Shown here piece after piece: positions 55,700 to 64,000 of a stretch of DNA of 64,000 nucleotides. The notes under the pieces are model-generated. The model saw only the letters and a program-made list of their open reading frames with translations, did not search any database and was not told the origin of the DNA. A program made the translations under genes and the position numbers. The DNA is from Ailurus styani (taxonomy: Eukaryota; Chordata; Mammalia; Carnivora; Ailuridae): the NCBI GenBank assembly GCA_002007465.1, contig LNAC01000339.1, forward strand, positions 620,001 through 684,000. Direction: 5' to 3'. Each line of letters starts with the position of its first letter. Positions within the stretch are counted from its first letter, which is position 1.

Positions 55700-56270
55700 T
55701 TTCTTGTTTTGTTTTTAATTGCAATCCGGAGCTGGCACTAAGCCATTCAAAATTGAAGTGCCAATTCTGACTTCATGGTCTGACTCTTGTTTAAATAAAA
55801 TCAAAATAATCATTTAATTCTTGTTAGAATAGTAGAAATGTAGAGCTCAGAAAATTGTTTATTTCCAAATTTAATATCACTATTAAGCAGAAGGGTGATA
55901 GCTAAAATTAATATGCCAACAGTTGTTCCCTGAGATTTTTGTATAACATGTGCAAATAATGTAAATCTGCAAACATTTTCTAGGATGAATAATAATAATT
56001 GTATGGGACTCTTTTCTTGTTTAAGCAGAAGACTATAAACACTACCTCAGATATTCAGTGGAAATCAATTCCATTGACTTTAAATAAAAGTCACTGAAGA
56101 AATTCATTTTAGAAATACAGGCAGTAAAAGGAAGAATATGATTAATTTTAGTCCAATTAATGAACTGTTGCCAAGAATTAAACAATGCCAATTCCATAAG
56201 GGAAGTGCCATGCAGCTAAAGCATTAAATATAAAGAATGTGGAGATTTAAAAGGATATGTGGCATTGGTG
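55700..56270. promoter_or_regulatory. candidate conserved non-coding element
   Basis: Long stretch of unique, complex DNA with TTTTTAATTGCAATCC (55715), AAAATCAAAATAATCATTTAAT (55798), CTAAAATTAATATGCC (55900), and GATTAATTTTAGTCCAATTAAT (56140), which has TAAT cores on both strands. GAATTAAACAATGCCAATTCC joins a SOX-type AACAAT with a TTGGC-like half site. CCATTGACTTTAAATAAAAG (56072) also occurs. The lack of any recognised repeat over nearly 600 bp fits constraint against insertions. This is inference only. Confidence 0.3.
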
Positions 56271-56684
56271 GTCATATTGAAAGAGAAATTTATGTGCATA
56301 GTTATTGAGAAAAATCCCAACTTTCTTGATCTCTGTAAGTTCATAATTTACTGATAAAACTGAATCTTTTGAAAGGTTCATCTTTCTAAAATAGTTTGAC
56401 TTTGAAACTTAATTATGCTATTTTCAAGCACAGATATAGCTAGAGAATGGCATAGGGCAGCTAGTGTGAGTCCCTTCATATTCATGTCATGAGAGTAAAG
56501 AGATCAGCATTTAACATCAATTTAACATTCCTTTGGCTTAAGGAACCAAAACTATTCTAAGGCTTTGAATGATTTGAATATGCTTGATCATATTAAACTC
56601 TTCCTTGCACATTGATTAAATTTACTAGGCTGGAGTGGTCTGAAGAAACATTGCATGAAGCATATATGGAACTTAGGAAATACA
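56271..56684. other. single-copy DNA, nothing recognised
   Basis: No feature recognised. Confidence 0.4.
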
Positions 56685-56905
56685 GCATAGTAATTAAAAT
56701 CTTCTATTATAACCAGGCTTGCCTGAATTTGAATAGTGACTCTAGAGCCACCCAATTTCTTTAAGTCTCAGTTACCTATTGTTCAAAATGAGTTGAAAGC
56801 AGTACCCAACTTAACAGGGTCTTGGTGAAGATTATAAATAAAATAATGCCTGGAAAGCTGTTAGCACTCTCCCTGGCCTTTCTGTCGCTCAGTCAATGTT
56901 ACTTG
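56685..56905 (+). mobile_element. MIR, near full length
   Basis: 'gcatagtaattaaaatcttc', 'aggcttgcctgaatttgaat', 'tttaagtctcagttacctat', 'acagggtcttggtgaagatt', 'aataatgcctggaaagctgt' and 'tcagtcaatgttac' follow the full MIR order. Confidence 0.9.
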
Positions 56906-56993
56906 CCATTGTTGTTATTCCTTTAAAATATACTAGCTTTCAATTGTGTGTTATATGGAATGTTTTAAAAAATAGGGCTCGTAAATTTTTTTT

Positions 56994-57018
56994 TGTTGTT
57001 GTTGTTGTTGTTGTTGTC
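56994..57018. repeat. (TTG)n microsatellite
   Basis: Eight TTG/GTT units after a T-run. The valine run in the overlapping frame is an artefact. Confidence 0.92.
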
Positions 57019-57390
57019 CTGGACATTCAACAAAGAAGAATAAAAAGTAGAAGCATCTCAGAATCTTACAGCCTGAACCCAGGGAAACAGCAAAACCTAG
57101 AATAGTTTGTATTATCAATTGTAAGCTTCTGTGTGTTTTATTCAGGAAGGTCCTGAGGCCAGGTCTTTGGCTTATATATTATTTTAATTTTTTTTTCTTT
57201 TAGAAAAAAACCTAATACAAATTAAATAAGTGTCTCTTTGTGACAAAGACTGATAGAGCTTGTTGATAAACTTTTAAAGTTTAAGAAATTTTACCAGTAA
57301 AGGCTGAACTCTGTAGAGGCATTGAAATCTCAGCTGGTCAATTGCTATGCACGGGGATAAGCCCCAAATAAAGAAACCCTCATCCAGCTA
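57019..57390. other. single-copy DNA, nothing recognised
   Basis: No feature recognised. Confidence 0.4.
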
Positions 57391-57421
57391 ATGAACAAAC
57401 AAACAAACAAACAAACAAAAA
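57391..57421. repeat. (AAAC)n microsatellite
   Basis: Six AAAC/ACAA units. A second AACC/AAAC-rich patch lies at 57643-57680. The two are 220 bases apart. Confidence 0.88.
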
Positions 57422-57784
57422 CAGTGAGAACCAGAACACTATCTCTGGTAAAAGGAGAAAATACATTTTCAGTGCATTGAGATTGGCCACCTAAAAAGAC
57501 AGCATTCCAAGTCCAAAGTATTAGGCCATAATAGTGGTTGCTTTTGAAGCAATGAAAGAAAAGAAAATTGACCCAGATTTTTTTTTTTTCTATTGAAGGG
57601 GAGTGTTGGCAAGCACTTGACTTTCAAAAGAAAGGGGGAAAAAAACCAAACCAACCAAACAAACAAACAAAACCCCAAAACAATATGGGTATTACTTCCC
57701 TCTAGTGGCAAGTCAAGATCCCACAAAGCGCACCAAGGACTACACTTATCAGAAGACTGATGTTGGTCTTTAGCAGAACATTTA
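57422..57784. other. single-copy DNA, nothing recognised
   Basis: Purine-rich and A-rich patches only. An 85-codon minus frame is unrecognised. Confidence 0.4.
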
Positions 57785-57890
57785 TCATTTTCAAAGTTCT
57801 TTATGTTTCATCTCATTGGCTTCTCAAAGAACCCTGTGGGGTTTTATCATTCCTGTTTTAAAGATGAGGAAGCAGACTCTTAAGTCAGAA
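57785..57890 (-). mobile_element. MIR-like fragment, inverted
   Basis: 'tttcatctcattggcttctc', 'aaagaaccctgtggggtttt', 'cctgttttaaagatgaggaa' resemble the complement of MIR ('ctcacaacaaccctatgagg', 'ccattttacagatgaggaaa'). Confidence 0.6.
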
Positions 57891-57904
57891 TAGGATGCCA
57901 TTCT

Positions 57905-58025
57905 AAAAGTATTACATTATGAACTGGGAAGCCTCAGATTAAGACTGGATTTTAATACTAATTAGCTTTCGTATTTCTTGAGGTTATCTAAATGAAATGA
58001 CATAGTCTCAGTAACATCTTAATGC
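57905..58025 (+). mobile_element. MIR-like fragment
   Basis: 'aactgggaagcctcagatta', 'agactggattttaatactaa', 'ttagctttcgtatttcttga' and 'aatgacatagtctcagtaac' follow the MIR sense core loosely. Confidence 0.45.
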
Positions 58026-58124
58026 CCATTACAATGTTAAAGTTACCTCAGCTTGTCCAGTTTTATGTCCAGTAAGTAGCTAAAGTGAGACTTTAGCATT
58101 GGTAGGGTGTCAACCTGACCCACT

Positions 58125-58135
58125 CCCCCCCCCCC
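58125..58135. repeat. (C)11 homopolymer
   Basis: Eleven C residues. A mutation-prone site and a possible assembly weak point. Confidence 0.95.
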
Positions 58136-58200
58136 GTTGTTGCCCCTCTTGACTGGTTTAGGATACATACCATAACTTAGTCAGGAATTAATGCAGTATG

Positions 58201-58412
58201 CAAGATGAACTTTTTTTTTTTTAAGATTTTATTTATTCATTTGACACAGAGAGAGAGATTACAAGCAGGCAGAGAGAGGAGAGAGGAGGAAGCAGGCTCC
58301 CTGCTGAGCAGAGAGCCCGATGTGGGCCTCGATCCCCGGACCCTGGGATCATGACCTGAGCCGAAGGCAGCGGCTCCAACCCACTGAGCCACCCAGGCGC
58401 CCAAGATGAACT
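58201..58412 (-). mobile_element. Can-SINE, young mustelid-type
   Basis: Body 58212-58401 with 'aaggcagcggctccaaccca' and head CACCCAGGCGCC. Exact 11-base duplications caagatgaact at 58201-58211 and 58402-58412. The GA block is one 'ggcaggcagagaga' unit shorter than in relatives. Confidence 0.97.
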
Positions 58413-59751
58413 ATTTTTAAGGATACAAACTCTCCATTAAAAGCCACTTAAATTGAGTAGTGGAAAACAGACAATAGATATTCAAGAATTACCTGTTTTC
58501 TTGAGAAACAATAAATACATTTCTATGGAGAGAGGAAAACTTACAGAACTTGGTTATGCTTAAGTTTTTGAAACTCGTGTAGGAAGTTGGCATAATGGCA
58601 TGTTAAATTCCAGCTTGCCTGGGAAAAATCAACAGGCGCCGGAATAAGCTAAACTTTGTTAGATGACGTGTTTCCAGTTAGATGTGGAGAAGAGCAGCTT
58701 TCACCAGAGAGGTGTTTTTTCACTGGGTGGAGATAGGTCTACTAATCTCTTTAGTCAGACCAGTCTTGGTTGACCAGTTATAGCATAAGTAATAACCACT
58801 TACGTTCTTGAAGTTTGCAACTAGCATTTAGTAAATTTTTAACTGTAAAACTTCATTATATATGATCTCCTGTATTCACATTAAATCAGATCTAAAGAGC
58901 GAAAACTCATAATGCCAAAATAGAGCATTTGTTTTTCCCCTATTATATTGAGTATAGTGTTTGTGTAGCCTTCAAGTTGATCGGTGATACAAGGTTTTAT
59001 GAATCATCTTGCATGATCGGTTGCTTTAGGTGCAGGAGGACTTACCATAAATGTAGCTCTTTAGCACTTCGACATTTACTCTATAGCCGAATATATTAAG
59101 AAACATCCAAATAGTAATTTAAGAATAATTCCCACCAGATACTGCTTTTCATCTCAGGTTTTGACCTAATAAAATAGCAGGTTGGATTTTAATTTTTTTA
59201 TTTTCAATCTGGTCTCCTGTCCTCACCATGTTGGTGACCTCAAGTAGAAGTTACAGTGTTAATGGTAGAAAGCCCTATTTAATGCATGGAAACATTTCAA
59301 TGAATTCCATTTCCATTTGTTCAGTTTTTCTCCTACTTATCGCTCAGCCATTCTATGGCTCTCCCGGGAGAAGGCAGCTCTTATTGTTTCTCACTTCTCA
59401 GGCCCTGCGCAAGTAATTGCTAAGTTTATGAAGTCAGTCACAAGAGGTATATTCATATTTGATTGATTGCTTTGGAGAGTTCAGCTCTTGGGTTCTATCA
59501 TATTTTGTTGAACTATTATGCAGTCTTCCCCATACTCATAGTTCTTTAAGGCAAAGGGAAATATAACTGCAAAACTGCACAATGTAATTGCTCATACTCT
59601 GAACACTATTTAACTTATGGTCTTTTCCTTTAATAATTGGGTAGATATTAAGATTTATGTAATCGGTGACAAACTAATAACAATATTCATAATAATTAAA
59701 AGAGGGATGGGAAGAGTAAAAGAGAAGAGAAACAAGGGAAGAAAAGTCTGC
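58413..59751. other. 1.3 kb single-copy DNA, nothing recognised
   Basis: Contains GGCGCC (58635-58640) and a CRE half-site-like TGACGTG (58664-58670) within 36 bases, and the 12-bp palindrome TCTCCCGGGAGA (59360-59371). CpG-bearing motifs are rare in this window, so these may be regulatory, but no promoter architecture is visible. The 62-codon frame at 59228-59416 is unrecognised. Confidence 0.4.
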
Positions 59752-59895
59752 ATTAAAGGCCTGCCATGTGCCAGGCACCATGCCAATTGCTTTATAATCA
59801 TTTTCACTAATCCTTACAACACTAAGTGTTGTTATCCTCACTTTAAAAATAAGATATTCAATGTTCAGAGAGGTTAAACAACTTGCCAAAGACAA
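59752..59895 (-). mobile_element. MIR, inverted
   Basis: 'ctgccatgtgccaggcacca', 'tgccaattgctttataatca', 'actaatccttacaacactaa', 'gttcagagaggttaaacaac', 'ttgccaaagacaattaaac' form the complement of MIR in order. Confidence 0.88.
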
Positions 59896-59934
59896 TTAAA
59901 CTAGTAATAAAACTTTTATTAGAGAATACCCCGT

Positions 59935-60135
59935 ATGCTATAACTGAGCTAAGCCCTTTTTCATGTGTTATTTCATTTTAATTCTCAAAATAACCCTTTG
60001 AGATAGGCATTGTTTGTTATCCACCTGTGCAGGTGAAGAAACTTCCATGTAGAGAAGTTAAATAATTGCCCAAATTGACAGGTAGAATTGCTTAGCAGTG
60101 ATTCAGAGCTCAGTAACTAGTACTCAGGCCAGATG
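59935..60135 (-). mobile_element. MIR, inverted, second copy in tandem orientation
   Basis: 'ctgagctaagccctttttca', 'cattttaattctcaaaataa', 'ccctttgagataggcattgt', 'gtagagaagttaaataattg' and 'ggccagatggtccata' give a second inverted MIR 40 bases after the first. The two are independently diverged. Confidence 0.85.
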
Positions 60136-61039
60136 GTCCATAAAGATCAACCAAACATTTTAGGATACTTGCTGGAATTTGCTTGATAAAAGCTTAAAAT
60201 ATTATGATCTAAATATTATGAGTTAATTTTCTGTAACCATCGTCTGGATTTAGCTATTCCTAAATAACATGAAGAGAAAATTGAAACTCTTGGGCAGGAG
60301 AGCCAATGTTACTGTACCAGCCTTGTTACCTAGTTTTTCTTCTGTCCTCTTCTGTCATTTTTAGTGCATCGCATGAGGCTCAATAGCTCCCTCTTCAGTT
60401 ACTGGGGATGAACCACTGTTATTATTTTCATTTGTGATTTCCTTTCCCAAGCTGTAATTTGCCATATTCTCGCTTTCAGTTCATGGAGTTTATATTTTCT
60501 TGAATTCTTTTTCTTCTGTGTTCTTTGCTCAGCTCTTTTGCACATTATTTCCATTTTGCCCTCTTTCTCTGTAGCTCTCTTATTTGGTATTTCCTTTGCT
60601 CCCTGTCTTTCTGCTGCCTTCTTGCGAATATCTTCTGTATTCTGCGGTCTAAACACCCTCTCTGCTGCCAGTGGGTGTTGCCATGGCGGCTACTGACCCA
60701 CATGAGCACAGAGATGAATCTTTATATTGAACTGACTCCTTTAGTTTCTTTCATTTTTGCTTATGGCATGTGAAACTCTGACTTTCCTTCAGGTTTCCTT
60801 CCAACCTCAGCACAAAACCTGTCCTGCCTACAGAGCCTGTTTTTTGGTTTTGTTTGTTTGTTTGGTTGGTTGGTTTTCCTAACCAGCTCTGTGGACAGAA
60901 GGACCATTTATCTGTTTGGACAACTAAGAAAAAAGCTTAAAGAAATAAAATCAGTCGAAATTTGGAAACTTCCTATCTGCGGCTTTTCATTATAGCTCAA
61001 CAGAAAGTTAAAATTATTGGATATCCCTTTAAACATGCC
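60136..61039. other. single-copy DNA, no gene assigned
   Basis: Two items stand out. An 85-codon Lys/Glu/Arg/Gln-rich minus frame (60399-60656) has no recognised domain. A strong-context start on the plus strand, GTTGCCATGGCGGCT (ATG 60683-60685), opens only 15 codons to TGA at 60728. A few CpGs cluster at 60600-60690. This could be a remnant of a retroposed 5' exon, but no parent was recognised. A (TTTG)/(GGTT) run lies at 60843-60878. Confidence 0.35.
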
Positions 61040-61412
61040 ATATACTTTCACACAGCTTTATCTATATTCATGCCGAGCCTTCTATTTGGAATGCCCTCTT
61101 CCAACCTTCTTCCCCATCACTGTTTTCCATTTAAGAAAATATTCATATTGAAGGCCAGTTTCAAATGTCAGCTCATTTGTGAAATCTTTTATAGCTTCTC
61201 TTTTGGCAGAAGAAGTAACATCTCCTCAAGTTCTTGTGCATTTTGTAGACTTCTGGATTATAGGATTTATTACATTTTACTCACTGCAATATGGATAGCT
61301 ACCACTGATACTAAATTTTGAGCTCTATAACTGAAGGCAGTTCTTAATCACTGACATATTCTCAGCCCCAGTATTTGACAGACACGACTGGTGTTCAATA
61401 GGCGTTTCAGTT
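61040..61412 (+). mobile_element. L2 LINE, 3' portion
   Basis: 'ccttctatttggaatgccct', 'tttcaaatgtcagctcattt', 'gtgaaatcttttatagcttc', 'ttttgagctctataactgaa', 'ggcagttcttaatcactgac' and 'gactggtgttcaataggcgt' follow the L2 order closely. The 119-codon frame at 60962-61321 runs partly through this L2 3' coding region and does not represent a functional protein. Confidence 0.85.
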
Positions 61413-61974
61413 ATTTGTTTCTAGCGTATCAGTGTAGGTACTCTGAGAAGCAGTCACAGCCCAGTATTGAATGTGCAATGCCTACTGAAGTAACGCTTGA
61501 GAAGGATAAAGGGGCTGAAGTAGAAGTGGACAGGGAGAGTCTGCAGACTCTGACACAGACCTGACACCTGTGGAAGGGGAGATGGAAGGAAGAAGGACTG
61601 AAGAAGAAGAGCCTCAGAATGCAACATAGTCTGAGACCACCTCGGCCTTGCTGATAAGAAGTCCCCAAGCCACAGTCAGAAGAGACACTGAGCGGTTAGA
61701 AATGCCCAACTCTAGTACCCTCATGCTTGGTCATTGACTGGAAGAAGCTCAGGAAAGTTTGGCCTTGACATAAATACCATGGTGGGTGTTAAGGTGGCAT
61801 AGCTGGAACTGTTGGTCAACTCTACTCCCTGAAGCAGGACCTGTTAAAGGAAGGTTTGAGGGGCCTGCTCTTTCTATCTCTATGCAGTGCTTTGATAAGA
61901 CTTTCGCTTCAGTCTCCTTAACCAAATGTATCAGAGGAAGGGGCATTTACCTTTAAAAGCATATGCCAGTATTA
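61413..61974. other. GC-richer single-copy or unrecognised repeat DNA
   Basis: Noticeably less AT-rich than its surroundings. Purine-rich plus strand at 61490-61640 (GAAGAAG, GGAGATGG). It may be an old LTR or other repeat I do not recognise. No exon with splice signals could be supported. Confidence 0.35.
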
Positions 61975-62105
61975 CTAAATTAGGAGGCAGGAGCCCTATA
62001 TTTTGATCTTGCTTTTAGTACTTAGTTGCGTGACTTTGGCGTGTCACTGTATATCCTTGTGTGCCTGACTTTTCTTCTGTATAATGTTATATGAAAGTGT
62101 TTTGT
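61975..62105 (+). mobile_element. MIR fragment
   Basis: 'aggaggcaggagccctatat', 'ttagtacttagttgcgtgac', 'tttggcgtgtcactgtatat' and 'gcctgacttttcttctgtat' follow the MIR core order (CTAGCTGTGTGACCTTGGGC…CTCAGTTTCCTCATCTGT). Confidence 0.75.
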
Positions 62106-62214
62106 CTATATTTTAAAGGAAATATGGTACTACAAATAGGACTATTCTTTTGGGACACAAAGCAACCCCCCTATTTGTCTTCTTTTTTAAATTAACTGTG
62201 TATGGTTAATAAAA

Positions 62215-62256
62215 CATATATATAGAGAGAGAGAGAGTGAGAGAGTGAGCAAGAGT
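62215..62256. repeat. (TA)n(GA)n low-complexity run
   Basis: TATATATATAGAGAGAGAGA then GAGTGAGAGAGTGAGC. Short, imperfect. Confidence 0.85.
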
Positions 62257-62345
62257 GTGAGCCAACAAGCACATACTAAGCACTATTCTGAGCATTTCAC
62301 AAGCATTATACTTTTAACTATCCTGTGTCAGTTATTGCCACAAAA
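62257..62345 (-). mobile_element. MIR-like fragment, inverted
   Basis: 'agcacatactaagcactatt', 'ctgagcatttcacaagcatt', 'ttttaactatcctgtgtcag' match the complement of the MIR 3' part. Confidence 0.6.
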
Positions 62346-62769
62346 AAATTATCATGTAAAAAATAAGTATAGAATCTCAGCAGCACTCAAAAATAAGCAT
62401 ATATTTAGGCTACGTATCTCCAGAATAGTTTTTAATTTGTGACTGAAGAGTCTTTTGCTGTATCTGAACCATTGTTCTGGTTTCAGTTTGGCTCATTCAC
62501 AGATCTATGGCTATCTGGGGGATGCCTCTGATTTGTGTCTTTCATCTAACTTCTGGGATCATGGGCTGGCCTGGGGAAGATCTTTGCTTGATTATGTCAA
62601 AAGTTCAAGTGGGTAAATAAAAACACTGAAGGCTTTTTTTTTTTTTTTAAATGTCTATGCTTAGAACTAACACACTGCAACCTCATTTGATTGGTCAGTG
62701 CAAGCCCAAAGCAGTCAAGACCCGGAGAAGGAAGCCACGTCCACAATGAGAGTATTCTGCAAAGTTATA
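62346..62769. other. single-copy DNA, nothing recognised
   Basis: T-run at 62633-62648. Otherwise unremarkable. Confidence 0.4.
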
Positions 62770-62797
62770 GGGGAGGGTGTGGGACTATGGGGAGGGG
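62770..62797 (+). other. G-quadruplex-forming motif, five G-runs
   Basis: GGGG-A-GGG-TGT-GGG-ACTAT-GGGG-A-GGGG within 28 bases. All loops are 1-5 bases. It fulfils the canonical G3+N1-7 rule with one run to spare. Confidence 0.9.
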
Positions 62798-62814
62798 TAA
62801 ATTATTGAGACCCA

Positions 62815-62895
62815 TAATCCAGTAGGACACCTATGCTGAGGCAAGTAATTTTCTCATTCCACTCCATAGATGGGGAAACTGAGTTACCAAAAAAT
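62815..62895 (-). mobile_element. possible MIR fragment, inverted
   Basis: 'tctcattccactccatagat' followed by 'ggggaaactgagttaccaaa' resembles the MIR complement ('cccattttacagatgaggaaactgaggc'). Confidence 0.4.
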
Positions 62896-62924
62896 AGTTA
62901 AAAACATTCTCCAGTTTTTAAGAA

Positions 62925-63860
62925 GCTTACATCTGGTTGAAGATATAACTTTAACATAAATAGAACAAGCAAGTACTGTATAATTTAAGGAAAAATAGAA
63001 CTTTCAATAATTGCTAGTGTAGCATAGAAAAATAGTCAACATTGTGAAATGTAGAACTTGAAGCACACCATGAAACATGGCTAGAATTTGAATAATCAGA
63101 GGAAGAAAGATGGCATTGACGTAGAAGATAATGGGATACAAGCAGGCATTATGTCCATGTGTTTGTGGGGCCATGAGTAGACTGGAGCCAATGAAGTGTT
63201 CAAGAAAGGAGATCAGTGATTAAGTTTTCCTCTTGGGAAGAAATGATTGTTGTGGACTGTGCCTAATGCTGAGAAACCAGCTTGATGTTTATTATTTTGA
63301 GTAAGTATAACATTACAAAGCCCAAATTCAGGTAGTATGAGAAATGAGGGAGCTGTTGTAGGACACACTGGGAGTGAAGAGTAAATAAGCTTGCTAACTT
63401 ATCCCATACTAGGGAAGGTGCCTGGGAATTGTTAAGTTTAACCACAAGATTTTGAACCTGAGCATAATGAAACTATGCCCCCTGAAACAGGAATATTAGG
63501 AAGTGGGTCTGGCTGGTTGGGGGAAAGATGCTGATTTTGGTTTTGCATATGTTGAGTTTTAGATAATAATGGAGTAATATAAAAATACAGTTTTCCAGCA
63601 AAGAATTAGGAATTAGGAGCTGGCATTTGTAAAGAAAGAAGGGTGGATACTTAGGCATCATTTACCATGAAGTGAGAGTTACAGCTCTGAGATATTATAT
63701 CAGAGGGCTGATAGGCAGGAAAGAGCTCTGGGGATTGGGAACTAAGCCTGGAGGAGCACCTGCATTGGGGAGAATGAGACAGATGAAAAGGATGACCCTA
63801 AAAGGAGCACAAGTGTGCTTATCAAAGTACCAGAGGCAGGATGGTACAGAGAATGGGAAC
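62925..63860 (+). mobile_element. ancient repeat, longest copy of the unnamed family
   Basis: 'aagaagcttacatctggttg', 'gagtagactggagccaatga', 'gtgttcaagaaaggagatca', 'gaaagatgctgattttggtt', 'ttgcatatgttgagttttag' and 'ggaggagcacctgcattggg' match, in order, phrases I recall from a long old mammalian repeat whose consensus includes 'gagttcagttttggacatgt'. No protein frame of note remains. Class (LINE, LTR or DNA) not determined. Confidence 0.5.
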
Positions 63861-64000
63861 TAAAAGCCCATAATTTTTAAAAATGTGTTATTGCCTCAAA
63901 TGCTACTCATGTATCTACAAAAAAATTTACTGGGTTTGACTTTTTGAAGGTATTGTTTACCTAAAAGTCTGCTGTTTCCAATAAATTCCAGATGTTTGAC
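63861..64000. other. window edge, nothing recognised
   Basis: AT-rich end of the window. Any feature here would be incomplete. Confidence 0.4.

Noticed and set aside
60962..61321. 119-codon plus-strand frame
   Set aside because: It runs mostly through an L2 3' region and has no independent identity.
1..64000. CRISPR arrays, bacterial operons, phage or plasmid modules
   Set aside because: The DNA is mammalian throughout: SINEs, LINEs and fossils on every scale, no operon-like packing and no regularly spaced direct repeats.

Overview
This is vertebrate nuclear DNA from a carnivoran mammal, most probably a musteloid (ferret, mink, badger or otter type). The evidence is 28 tRNA-derived Can-SINE copies with the head GGCGCCTGGGTGGCTCAGT and the CT-rich, AAATAAATAAA-tailed body seen only in Carnivora. 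Many copies carry the 'GTGGGTTAAAGCCTCTGC' variant that I associate with mustelids. Carnivore-type L1 3' ends occur alongside pan-mammalian fossils (MIR, L2, Tigger, hAT-Charlie). The DNA is AT-rich and visibly poor in CpG, as in gene-poor intergenic or intronic mammalian sequence.

I found no protein-coding gene and no exon I could defend. The longest stop-free frame is 157 codons (2954-3427, minus) and is unrecognised. The other open frames lie in SINEs, in L1 antisense sequence, in microsatellites or in AT-rich DNA, at lengths expected by chance. No RNA gene, CpG island or convincing promoter was seen. The window reads as a gene desert or part of a very long intron.

Layout: 1-4.8 kb is mostly unique AT-rich DNA with a regulatory-looking block near 0.73-1.02 kb and a truncated L1 tail at 3.6 kb. 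4.8-12.9 kb holds three SINEs, a 1.2-kb inverted L1 fragment, an L2 tail, a 92-bp local tandem duplication and a long CTTT/CT/CCTT microsatellite inside a MIR. 13.49-14.16 kb is a nearly full-span Tigger-like DNA transposon with terminal repeats and decayed transposase. 17.9-26.6 kb is a SINE-rich stretch, including head-to-head and tail-to-tail pairs, with an LTR-like block split by a SINE. 26.6-38 kb is SINE-poor and holds the best candidate non-coding regulatory block (33.8-34.08 kb). 38-48.9 kb is again SINE-rich (nested and adjacent copies at 39.4-40.3 kb, four within 1.8 kb at 46.3-48.05 kb) with two L1 3' ends. 48.9-64 kb is mostly unique or ancient-repeat DNA with a 34-bp near-perfect palindrome (52.26 kb), a (TG)23 tract, another regulatory-looking block (55.7-56.27 kb) and a five-run G-quadruplex motif (62.77 kb).

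There are no genes that work together here. What can be read is a layered history: MIR, L2, Tigger and Charlie fossils, then older Can-SINEs and L1, then young SINEs whose 11-16 bp target-site duplications are still exact. I saw no undescribed biological system. The items most worth a second look are the palindrome, the G-quadruplex motif, the candidate enhancers, three local tandem duplications and the inverted SINE pairs. Repeat family names are from memory of consensus sequences. Fossil-repeat boundaries are accurate to about 10-30 bases; SINE boundaries with target-site duplications are accurate to a few bases.
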